A DNA stretch of 7,632 bases. Origin: Alphaproteobacteria bacterium (GTDB lineage: Bacteria; Pseudomonadota; Alphaproteobacteria; Paracaedibacterales; CAITNM01). The notes below the pieces were generated by a model that did no database searches, had not been told where the DNA came from, and saw only the letters and a list, made by a program, of their open reading frames with translations. The translations under genes and the position numbers were made by a program. Position 1 is the first letter of the stretch. Each line of letters starts with the position of its first letter. The stretch spans positions 1 to 7,632 of the forward strand of contig CANMNU010000060.1 in the NCBI GenBank assembly GCA_947499175.1, in the 5' to 3' direction. Shown here in pieces: positions 1-5,975 of the stretch.

Positions 1-341
1 ATTTTAAAGGCAAGTTAATTAACTGGCGCGATCAAATTTTACAAGACTGTTCAGAAACTATGACAGACATGCTAGACAATAGGGTTGAAGCTGACGTAAT
101 TGATGCAGCATCAAAAGAAGCTGACTATAAACTGACCCTTAGGGCCCGCAACCGTGAATTTAAATTATTAAAAAAAATTGAAGAAGCAATTCAACGCATC
201 GACAATGGTACATATGGTTACTGTGAAGAAACTGGGGAACCAATCGGCGTAAAGCGCCTAGAAGCACGCCCCATTGCCACACTTAGCATCGAAGCACAAG
301 AGCGCCACGAACGAGAAGAACGCACTCACCGCGACAATTAG
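1..341 (+). CDS. dksA: DksA/TraR-family RNA polymerase-binding transcription factor, 5' partial
   Basis: The reading frame is open from base 3, and the start codon lies before the window. 112 residues are visible, ending at TAG (339-341). DksA binds the RNA polymerase secondary channel and, with ppGpp, retunes rRNA and amino-acid promoters. Visible hallmarks are the end of the coiled coil (RARNREFKLLKKIEEA), then GTYGYCEETGEPIGVKRLEARP and a C-terminal helix rich in Glu and Arg. In E. coli DksA the C-terminal zinc site has four Cys (CxxC...CxxC). Here only the first remains (YCEET), the others being Thr, Ser and Ala (LSIEAQ). This degenerate finger is, from memory, usual in alphaproteobacterial DksA, so it does not suggest a dead gene. 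The ATG at 60 is internal, because DksA-like sequence (KLINWRDQIL) precedes it in frame. No hairpin terminator is visible before the next gene. Confidence 0.93.
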   Translation, partial: FKGKLINWRDQILQDCSETMTDMLDNRVEADVIDAASKEADYKLTLRARNREFKLLKKIEEAIQRIDNGTYGYCEETGEPIGVKRLEARPIATLSIEAQERHEREERTHRDN

Positions 342-348
342 GACAATC

Positions 349-377
349 TTGACTCGTCCTATTTAATCTGGGATACT
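349..377 (+). promoter_or_regulatory. Candidate sigma70-type promoter for the M23 peptidase gene
   Basis: TTGACT (349-354, five of six to TTGACA) is followed after exactly 17 bases by GATACT (372-377, four of six to TATAAT). Transcription would begin near base 384 and leave a leader of about 27 bases containing the AGGAG site of the next gene. This is read by eye from the sequence and is not demonstrated. The peptidase could also be read through from dksA. Confidence 0.5.
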
Positions 378-398
378 GACGCCGGTGTTTATGGAAAG

Positions 399-405
399 TA
401 AGGAG
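399..405 (+). promoter_or_regulatory. Strong Shine-Dalgarno fixing the TTG start of the M23 peptidase
   Basis: TAAGGAG lies five bases before the TTG at 411. The same frame carries a TAA at 399-401, so translation cannot begin further upstream. No in-frame ATG falls near the start of the protein. The ATG at 391 is in another frame and stops after 19 codons. The TTG is therefore the best-supported start. Confidence 0.8.
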
Positions 406-410
406 TTATT

Positions 411-1700
411 TTGCGCAATTATATTCACTATAAACACTTGGTTACAGTAGCAACCGTTATAGTAACACTGTTCGCATCTACAAAGGTAGTCAAGCACTAC
501 AAACAGTCGAGATTATCTACTAAAGAAGATGTAGCAACAAAGCAACAGTTACCTAGCGAAGAAGACCAAAATAAGCCTAAGCTACAACCTGAAATTCAAG
601 AAACTACTTTAACACTCGCCAAAGGTAGCAACATTGAAAAAATGTTAGTTAACTTTGGGGCTGAAAACAACACTGCCAAACAAATTGCCGAATCACTTGC
701 CAACCATTTACCAAATAAAACATTAAAAGCCGGACAAGGCTTTGATATACGCTACATAAAAAATGAAACAGGCATAACAATTGAATCTTTCGTAGCTCGC
801 CAATCAATTGAAGCTAAGCTCGTTGTCACAAAAAATGACGGCAGTTACACCTGCAAAATTGAAAAAATTCAATTAACACCCGTTGTTCATGTTTTTGAAG
901 GAAATTTAAATTCAAGTTTCTATGCTTGCGCCCTAAAAGCTGGTGTACCTATAAAACTTGTGCAAGAAACAATTGACGTTTTAAGTAACGTTGTAAACTT
1001 CCAACACGGCGTACAAGCAGGAGCTTCGTTTAAAATTCTATGCGATGCCTTAAGTGATGCCAATAGCAATATCGTACAAATTCAACAACTAAAATACGTA
1101 TCTTTTAAAACTGGCACAACAGAACACAAAATGTTTGCACACACAGAAAACGGCAAGCTACGCTTTTTTGATTGCCAAGGCCAAAGTATTAATCGTTCTC
1201 TTTTGCAAACCCCATTAAACGCTACAAAATTAACCGTAGGATCAGGCTTTGGCATGCGCCTCCACCCCATCTTAGGCTATACAAAAATGCACACAGGGGT
1301 TGATTTCGCCGCAGCAAAAGGCACACCCGTACTTGCTGCAGGTGATGGTAAAGTCACACGCGCAGGCTGGTATGGCGGTTATGGCAATTGCGTAGAAATT
1401 ACCCACACAAGCGGATACAAAACCCTTTATGGGCACTTAAGTCGCATTAACGTTAAATGCGGCGCCATCGTAGGGCAACGCCAAACAATTGGTGCAGTTG
1501 GCCAAACAGGCATGGCCACTGGCCCCCACCTACATTTTGAAGTATTATTAAATAATAAACACATTAACCCCATGAAGGTTCAGTCGCTACCAACATGCAA
1601 GTTAACCGGAAATTCCTTGAAAAAATTCCAACTCACCAAAGCCACCCTTGAAAAAGAAATCGTTACTTTTGTGCAAACCAAAGCTAAAGTTGGGCTGTAA
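411..1700 (+). CDS. M23-family peptidoglycan metalloendopeptidase, membrane-anchored
   Basis: A 429-residue protein starting at TTG. A short hydrophobic segment at residues 10-26 after a basic N-terminus suggests an uncleaved signal anchor, placing the rest in the periplasm. A Lys/Gln/Glu-rich linker (about 30-62) follows, then an OapA/LysM-like region (about 65-115) and an intermediate domain (about 155-260) like that of Csd3/MepM-type proteins. The M23 (lysostaphin-fold) catalytic domain spans about 277-388. Zinc-site residues are present: H294 and D298 in HTGVD, H342 in YGHLS, and H373/H375 in GPHLHFE. The RLHP motif (283-286) before them is also typical. All catalytic residues are intact, so the enzyme is predicted active, probably cutting peptide cross-links during wall growth or division. 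The family assignment is firm. The exact bond cut, and whether it corresponds to MepM or a relative, cannot be read from sequence. A tail of about 40 residues after the domain is unassigned. Confidence 0.92.
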   Translation: MRNYIHYKHLVTVATVIVTLFASTKVVKHYKQSRLSTKEDVATKQQLPSEEDQNKPKLQPEIQETTLTLAKGSNIEKMLVNFGAENNTAKQIAESLANHLPNKTLKAGQGFDIRYIKNETGITIESFVARQSIEAKLVVTKNDGSYTCKIEKIQLTPVVHVFEGNLNSSFYACALKAGVPIKLVQETIDVLSNVVNFQHGVQAGASFKILCDALSDANSNIVQIQQLKYVSFKTGTTEHKMFAHTENGKLRFFDCQGQSINRSLLQTPLNATKLTVGSGFGMRLHPILGYTKMHTGVDFAAAKGTPVLAAGDGKVTRAGWYGGYGNCVEITHTSGYKTLYGHLSRINVKCGAIVGQRQTIGAVGQTGMATGPHLHFEVLLNNKHINPMKVQSLPTCKLTGNSLKKFQLTKATLEKEIVTFVQTKAKVGL

Positions 1701-1806
1701 AAACAATCCTATAACTGGCAAACTGTCTCTTAAAACTTGATTGTTTAATCAATCATTAACTAATATATGATTCACTAAACATAGTTAAAGCTAAATTTTA
1801 TATAAT
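1701..1806 (+). promoter_or_regulatory. Upstream region of the methyltransferase-ankyrin gene: inverted repeat and possible promoters
   Basis: This gap is very AT-rich and has no GC-rich hairpin, so I see no intrinsic terminator for the peptidase gene. TTGATT (1737-1742), four bases, then AATCAA (1747-1752) form a perfect inverted repeat. The overlapping TGATTG (1738-1743) and CAATCA (1750-1755) form a second one. TTGATT with TAATAT (1761-1766, spacer 18), or TTGTTT (1741-1746) with TATGAT (1766-1771, spacer 19), could act as a weak promoter. In that case the repeat overlaps the -35 region and could be an operator. A perfect TATAAT (1801-1806) directly touches the ATG at 1807 but would start RNA inside the gene. 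No Shine-Dalgarno is visible before 1807. Confidence 0.3.
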
Positions 1807-3174
1807 ATGAGAATAATACTACCAATACTTGCAGGCGTAGCCCTCTTTTGCTTTACTACAAACGCTATGGAAAATGAAGACCATCAGTACCAGCAGCAAA
1901 TTCAAATACAAATTCAAAAACCACAATCCATACAAGAATTAAGACCCAAATCAATCAAGCAAACTATAGAACAATTATTTAAAGAAAGAACTGAAGAAAC
2001 CATAAACATAAACAAGTTTGGATTTTATGGCACAGAAGATTATTCTTTTGCCGGAATCAACCCCAAAGACATAATTACAGGCTTAATAAACACAAAAGAC
2101 AATATTATTATTGTTGATGTTGGAGCCGGCAATGGAAAGTGGGGTAAAACCGTCCTAGAGCATATTAAAACAATGAAAGAAGAAAACCCAAAACTGTTCT
2201 TTAATAAAAAAATTGATATTTATAGCTTAACCGGAGAATCACTAAAAACCATCTATGGTTTAGCAGGAGAAATACTCATTAGTGGAAACCAAAAAATCAC
2301 CAAAACAATTGATGAAAATATCAAGCACCACCTACTTGGAAAAATTGAAATTGAAAACATTAGCGAAACTACAATTGGAAAAATATTAAAAGATAAGGTT
2401 GATTTAATCGTATCACGCTATTGTTTCATGCACCTTTGCGATGCCCCAGGCACCATTATTCAGCTACGTGATTTATTAATCCCCAAAAAAGGCATAATGG
2501 CTGCTGATCTTGCTAGCATAGACATGGCTAATAAAAAAGGTGATCTTGTTTCAAGTTATTTATCACCCCATTATTTCTTACTAACATTTAGCGATCCCTT
2601 CGTTATACAGCGCAGTGAACCTGGAATACATTTTGTTTTAAAACGTGGAAATAATCAGTCAGTTGCCATTAAATATAGTAACACTGAAAATATTCAGAAA
2701 TACAACCACAGTTGGGAAAAACCTGTTGCACTAATAGAAATTAATGATAATGATTTTGACTTCAATACAAATTGTACTTCAAATAAACTATTTGGAAATA
2801 ATGCTGGTTTTTACAAAGAACTCATAGCAATGAACAATCAAAAATGGGCACAGTATTGGAATCCATTACTCATAGGCAGCAAAGACAATAGATTCAACCC
2901 ATTAGTAGACCCAATATTTGACGCCCTTAATAATAAAGATTTAGACGATCAGAAACTTGGAGAATTATTTGCAAAAATATATACAATAAACACTATGAAA
3001 AACGAAAGTGGCTCACCACTTCTTTTAGAAGCAATAAAAAAGGGGAAATTTCGTACTTTAATGGAAAATTCCAATGCCATTGACTACACAGTAACCGATA
3101 TACTGGGCGATACAGCAGCTCACGTAGTAACAAACATAGAAGACATAGAATTATTGTATAACAATGTAAAATGA
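1807..3174 (+). CDS. Secreted methyltransferase-like protein with ankyrin repeats, N-terminal part up to an in-frame TGA
   Basis: 455 residues to a TGA at 3172-3174. Residues 1-20 look like a Sec signal peptide: Arg2, a hydrophobic core, then TNA before Met21. A Gln-rich linker (28-40) follows. A class I SAM-methyltransferase-like fold begins near residue 98: motif I is VDVGAGNG (103-110), and a motif IV/post-IV-like stretch runs from VDLIVSRYCFMHL (198-210) to LLIPKKGIMAADLA. Residues about 240-395 are unassigned. Ankyrin-like repeats start near residue 400 (SGSPLLLEAIKKG, then LGDTAAHVV), and the second is cut by the TGA. The frame continues with five more repeats, so the intended product was probably 659 residues. 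Base composition is lower in GC than the neighbours (19/60 in 2701-2760 against 29/60 in 6481-6540). The substrate is unknown. Signal plus methyltransferase plus ankyrin suggests a host-interaction factor, but this is inference. Confidence 0.75.
   Translation: MRIILPILAGVALFCFTTNAMENEDHQYQQQIQIQIQKPQSIQELRPKSIKQTIEQLFKERTEETININKFGFYGTEDYSFAGINPKDIITGLINTKDNIIIVDVGAGNGKWGKTVLEHIKTMKEENPKLFFNKKIDIYSLTGESLKTIYGLAGEILISGNQKITKTIDENIKHHLLGKIEIENISETTIGKILKDKVDLIVSRYCFMHLCDAPGTIIQLRDLLIPKKGIMAADLASIDMANKKGDLVSSYLSPHYFLLTFSDPFVIQRSEPGIHFVLKRGNNQSVAIKYSNTENIQKYNHSWEKPVALIEINDNDFDFNTNCTSNKLFGNNAGFYKELIAMNNQKWAQYWNPLLIGSKDNRFNPLVDPIFDALNNKDLDDQKLGELFAKIYTINTMKNESGSPLLLEAIKKGKFRTLMENSNAIDYTVTDILGDTAAHVVTNIEDIELLYNNVK
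1897..1920 (+). repeat. Two tandem 12-base units in the Gln-rich linker
   Basis: CAAATTCAAATA (1897-1908) is followed directly by CAAATTCAAAAA (1909-1920), differing at one base. The pair is in frame and encodes QIQI-QIQK just after the signal peptide. It looks like slippage or local duplication that lengthens a linker without breaking the frame. Confidence 0.5.
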
Positions 3175-3786
3175 CATCTTGATGTTAGCAAATATTTCAA
3201 CCAGAGGAATGGAGCTCAATGTACACCATTATACAACGCAGCCGAAATTGCATCAGACTCTGGCAACAAAGACATTTTAAATTTTATTCTAGATCCAAAA
3301 AACGGAATTAAAGCTGATGTTAATGCAAAAAATAAATACAATAACACAGTTTTACACATGTGTCTTTTACAAAGAAAGAACGAAACAGAAAAGGAACTCA
3401 ATGATCAAGTAATTGCAATTTTACTTGAACATGGGGCTGACCCTAACATTAATAATAAAGAAAATATAACACCCGTTCACTCTGCGGCTAAATTTCATAA
3501 TTTTAAAGTATTGGAAATGTTTTTAAGTGGTACAATAAAAGCCAATGTTAATGCCCAAGATGAAGATGGCAACACCCCGCTCCACTACGCAATTATCCCG
3601 AATTCTGACGAAGAATTAGAAAGAAACAAAGTAGTTGATTTATTAATAGCAAATGGAGCTGACCTAACTTTAAAAAACAATAAAGGACAAACCCCAATAG
3701 AGTACCTAGTGGAAAAGAGGAGAAAAGATGCGGCAGATAAATTAATCGAATATTTAGAAAAACGTAATCAAAAAAATACTTTTTAA
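3175..3786 (+). pseudogene. C-terminal ankyrin-repeat part of the 1807 gene, separated from it by one TGA
   Basis: The frame of the upstream gene stays open for 203 codons after the TGA, ending at TAA (3784-3786). Numbered through the stop, it carries ankyrin repeats at about 469-509 (GAQCTPLYNAA), 510-550 (NTVLHMCLL...LLEHGADPN), 551-584 (ITPVHSAA), 585-624 (GNTPLHYAI...LLIANGADL) and a capping repeat 625-659 (GQTPIEYLV). Repeat 2 itself straddles the stop, with its helices before and its loop after, so the parts belong to one protein. The first in-frame ATG after the TGA is 3358, inside a repeat (VLHMC) and without a Shine-Dalgarno, so separate translation is unlikely. No second stop or frameshift is seen, so the interruption is recent, is bypassed by readthrough, or is a base-call error. 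Ankyrin repeats bind proteins; the partner is unknown. Confidence 0.75.
3211..3226 (+). repeat. Copy 1 of a 16-base repeat, inside the ankyrin-coding region
   Basis: GGAGCTCAATGTACAC here matches 3844-3859 (GGAGCGCAATGTACAC) at 15 of 16 bases. Both copies lie in the same reading phase and spell GAQCT. In this copy the sequence is part of an ordinary ankyrin motif (GxxTPLY), so the match may reflect shared coding ancestry, a shared inserted element, or chance. Confidence 0.45.
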
Positions 3787-3801
3787 AAACTTTAGAAATA
3801 T

Positions 3802-3900
3802 ACCCGAAATATTTCAGGGGTTGGGCAGGAGAACAAAAGTCAAGGAGCGCAATGTACACATTAGTACATGAGCACCGCAGATCTTGCAGCTCATTGAACC
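3802..3900. repeat. Nested palindromic intergenic element
   Basis: This part of the convergent gap between the ankyrin gene and ubiG is dense in inverted repeats. CCCGAA (3803-3808) and TTCAGGG (3813-3819) can form a small hairpin. TCAAGGAGC (3840-3848) pairs with GCTCATTGA (3889-3897) at eight of nine positions and encloses two hairpins: ATGTAC/GTACAT (3852-3857 with 3864-3869) and GCA/TGC (3877-3879 with 3885-3887). An alternative stem, ATGAGC (3868-3873) with GCTCAT (3889-3894), competes with the outer one. Part of it (3844-3859) repeats a segment of the ankyrin gene. The form resembles dispersed palindromic repeats such as the Rickettsia palindromic elements, but I cannot identify the family and only one full copy is visible. 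No T-run follows, so it is not an obvious terminator. Confidence 0.5.
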
Positions 3901-3924
3901 CAAAACTTGAAAGATGAGCGGTAT

Positions 3925-3948
3925 AGGGGCATTCAATTAGCCCCTTTT
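3925..3948 (+). terminator. Likely intrinsic terminator for plus-strand transcripts, overlapping the ubiG 3' end
   Basis: AGGGGC (3925-3930), a nine-base loop, then GCCCCT (3940-3945) form a perfect six-pair stem, followed by TTT (3946-3948) before CA. It would stop transcripts arriving from the ankyrin gene. The right arm lies within the last codons and stop of ubiG. Read on the minus strand, the hairpin is followed by ATAC rather than a T-run, so it would serve ubiG less well. The T-tract is short, hence moderate confidence. Confidence 0.5.
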
Positions 3949-4644
3949 CATAAACCCGGCTAAATAATTCATGTTTAGCCGTCCCCCAAGGCACCAATCT
4001 CCCTGGCGCAAACTATAATTCAAACCCTTCAGGCAAATTGCCTTAAGGCCCTGCCCCTCCATTATTGCCACCAGTTGCGCAGGCTCTACAAACTTGTGCC
4101 AATCATGGGTGCCAACCGGAACTTTACGGGTTAAGTACTCCGCCCCTACTATACCCACCATATAAGAAAACCAAGTACGATTTATGGTTGAAAGCACCAA
4201 TATTCCCTTAGGCGCTAATCTTTTCTCTAAATCATTAGCAAATTTTGCTAAATCATCCACATGCTCAACAACCTCAAGGCAAGTGATTAAATCAAAAGTT
4301 TCAGCAATATCTTGCAAATCAACACAGCGGTAATCAATAGCTAAATTTTGAATTTTGGCATGATCCTTAGCAACGGTTATGGCGGTATCACTAGCATCAA
4401 CTCCAACAACATGGGCACCAAGCCTTGCCAGTGGCTCACAAACAATGCCACCACCGCACCCAACATCCAAAACATTTAAATTTTGTAACCCTTGTAAAGG
4501 AAAATGCTCCACAACCAAATCTTTTATAAATTTAATACGAGCAGGGTTCATGGCATGAAGCACCCCAAAAGCACCATCCTCATTCCACCACTGAGATGAC
4601 AATCTATTAAAATGAGAAGTTTGCGAAGCATTCGACATATTCAT
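3937..4644 (-). CDS. ubiG: Ubiquinone biosynthesis O-methyltransferase UbiG
   Basis: A 235-residue class I SAM-dependent methyltransferase, close to the usual length of UbiG (about 240). UbiG carries out both O-methylations of the ubiquinone head group at the inner face of the membrane. Diagnostic sequence: FNRLSSQWWNEDGAFGVLHAMN-type N-terminus (12-33), motif I VLDVGCGGG (58-66), acidic residue D83 in GVDAS, EVVEHV (124-129), STINRT (152-157) and a THDWHKF region (179-185). The ATG at 4644 is preferred over the ATG at 4638 because GGA within AAAGGAAA lies eight bases before it. The gene ends in TAA at 3939-3937. It is transcribed away from lysC and toward the ankyrin gene. Next to lysC is a familiar place for ubiG in alphaproteobacteria, from memory. 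Its presence implies a ubiquinone-based respiratory chain. Confidence 0.95.
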   Translation of the reverse strand: MNMSNASQTSHFNRLSSQWWNEDGAFGVLHAMNPARIKFIKDLVVEHFPLQGLQNLNVLDVGCGGGIVCEPLARLGAHVVGVDASDTAITVAKDHAKIQNLAIDYRCVDLQDIAETFDLITCLEVVEHVDDLAKFANDLEKRLAPKGILVLSTINRTWFSYMVGIVGAEYLTRKVPVGTHDWHKFVEPAQLVAIMEGQGLKAICLKGLNYSLRQGDWCLGGRLNMNYLAGFMKRG

Positions 4645-4733
4645 AAATAATTTCCTTTAAAAAAAACTAAAAATTCGCTTTAATGTAAGTTCATTAACTT
4701 GTTATTCAGCACTTAACATATCATATTAGAATC
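4645..4733. promoter_or_regulatory. Divergent ubiG/lysC promoter region
   Basis: These 89 AT-rich bases must serve both genes. Toward lysC, TTGTTA (4699-4704) and CATATT (4722-4727) are 17 bases apart. Used as a promoter, they would place the RNA start at about 4733-4735, on the lysC ATG itself. No AGGAG-like site precedes that ATG. On the ubiG side a purine-rich site, AAAGGA, is present close to its start, but no convincing -35/-10 pair stands out. Confidence 0.4.
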
Positions 4734-5975
4734 ATGGCTCTTTATATTTTAAAATTTGGTGGAACTTCAGTTGCTAATCTAGCACGTCTAGAGCATGTAA
4801 CCAAAGTTGTACATCAAGAAATTATCAACGGTAATAAAGTTGTAGTTGTAGTTTCAGCTATGGCTGGAATTACCGATCAAATGGTTGGATATTGCCAAGC
4901 ATTATGCCCACATGAAGCAACGCCAGAACATGATGTCGTAGCCAGTGCAGGTGAACAAGTAACTGCCGGCCTTCTTGCACTAGCTTTGAAAAAAATTGGC
5001 CTAAAGGCTCGCTCATACCTAGCTTGGCAAATACCAATTCATACCGATTGCACAGCAACTAATGCGCGAATTTTGCATGTCAACCCTGAAAAAATTCTTC
5101 AAGGACTTAGCAAAGGCGAAGTACCTGTAATTGCTGGCTTTCAAGGGTTAAGCAGCGAAGGATTAGTTACAACCATAGGTCGCGGCGGATCTGATACAAC
5201 CGCAGTCGCTATGGCTATAGCTCTTAAGGCTGATCGCTGTGATATTTATACCGATGTTGATGGAGTTTACACAGCCGACCCACGTCTAGTGCCGTCAGCT
5301 CGTCGACAAGACACTTTAGGGTATAGCGAAATGTTTGAAATGGCATCATCCGGTGCTAAAGTTTTACACCCTCGTTGCGTAGAAATGGCAATGAAACACA
5401 AGGTTAAGTTAAGGGTTCTGTCAAGCTTAACTGACTCCCCTAAAGGTACAGAAATTGTTGAAGATAAATTGATCACAAATCAATCTAACGTCACCAGTAT
5501 AGTGCACAACTTGCATGAAGCTAAAGTAACTTTGAAAAATCTTAAGAATCAACCTGGAGTTGCTGCAAAACTTTACACAAACTTGGGCAACTCCAATATT
5601 TTAATAGATATGATGACTCAATCACATAGCCGTGAGGGTTATATTGACATGGATGGTATGATTAATCGTAGCGATATTGAACGCTTTCAAACCACCATGC
5701 TAGCGTCAAAAAATACTCTTAATTTTAGTGATATCGCAATTGATAAAAATGTTGCCAAAATCACTGTTATTGGCTTTGGTTTACGCAGTAATATGGACAT
5801 TCCTGCCCTAATTTGCCGCACATTAGCCAATGAAGGAATTAACATTCACATGATTTATTCATCAGAAATTAAAATGTCCGTCGCAATTAATCAACAATCA
5901 TTGCAACCTGCACTGGCGGCACTGCACAAAGCATTCGGGCTTGACCAAAACACAAACGAAAAGGAAGCAGCCTAA
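4734..5975 (+). CDS. lysC: Aspartate kinase (aspartokinase)
   Basis: A 413-residue aspartokinase, normal length for the bacterial single-domain type with C-terminal ACT domains. It phosphorylates aspartate, the first step toward lysine/diaminopimelate, threonine and methionine; in a reduced genome the main need may be diaminopimelate for peptidoglycan. Motifs: KFGGTSV (7-13), SAMAGITD (41-48), SAGEQ (71-75), GRGGSDTTA (149-157), YTDVDGVYTADPR (172-184), SSGAKVLHPR (205-214). Two ACT domains follow (about 262-335 and 340-410). The first has the usual NQPGVAAKLY. The second reads RSNMDIPALI where GVA is usual, and keeps INIHMIYSSEIKMSV; the change sits in the region that binds amino-acid effectors. 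The start is fixed by the typical MALYILKFGG opening. It overlaps the next gene by one base (TAATG). An internal translation start giving a separate beta subunit is possible, but I see no clear site. Confidence 0.96.
   Translation: MALYILKFGGTSVANLARLEHVTKVVHQEIINGNKVVVVVSAMAGITDQMVGYCQALCPHEATPEHDVVASAGEQVTAGLLALALKKIGLKARSYLAWQIPIHTDCTATNARILHVNPEKILQGLSKGEVPVIAGFQGLSSEGLVTTIGRGGSDTTAVAMAIALKADRCDIYTDVDGVYTADPRLVPSARRQDTLGYSEMFEMASSGAKVLHPRCVEMAMKHKVKLRVLSSLTDSPKGTEIVEDKLITNQSNVTSIVHNLHEAKVTLKNLKNQPGVAAKLYTNLGNSNILIDMMTQSHSREGYIDMDGMINRSDIERFQTTMLASKNTLNFSDIAIDKNVAKITVIGFGLRSNMDIPALICRTLANEGINIHMIYSSEIKMSVAINQQSLQPALAALHKAFGLDQNTNEKEAA
5961..5967 (+). promoter_or_regulatory. Ribosome-binding site inside the lysC 3' end for the next gene
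   Basis: AAGGAAG within the last lysC codons lies seven bases before the ATG at 5975. The lysC stop TAA (5973-5975) shares its last A with that ATG, the TAATG arrangement typical of translational coupling. No separate promoter is needed. Confidence 0.65.

Noticed and set aside
391..450. ATG at 391 as start of a gene or of the peptidase
   Set aside because: It is out of frame with the peptidase and stops after 19 codons; the Shine-Dalgarno at 399-405 serves the TTG at 411.
1801..1806. Perfect TATAAT as the promoter of the methyltransferase-ankyrin gene
   Set aside because: It abuts the ATG, so transcription would start after the start codon and lose the signal peptide start; there is no -35 at proper spacing. 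It is probably chance in AT-rich DNA.
3172..3174. TGA read as Trp or Gly under an alternative genetic code
   Set aside because: Every Trp in the genes of this window uses TGG, glycines use GGN, and no other gene contains an in-frame TGA. A single TGA in one accessory gene is better explained by mutation or readthrough.
3358..3786. An independent ankyrin gene starting at ATG 3358
   Set aside because: The ATG falls inside a repeat (VLHMC), has no Shine-Dalgarno, and ankyrin-coding sequence in the same frame continues upstream of it to the TGA.
3852..3917. A 21-codon ORF with an AAGGAG site
   Set aside because: It lies wholly within the palindromic element, with no recognisable domain; the apparent ribosome-binding site is part of the palindrome's arm. 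Not supported as a gene.
3593..3997. Minus-strand open frame downstream of ubiG
   Set aside because: It overlaps the ankyrin repeats, the palindromic element and the ubiG end in another frame, and its translation has no recognisable features.
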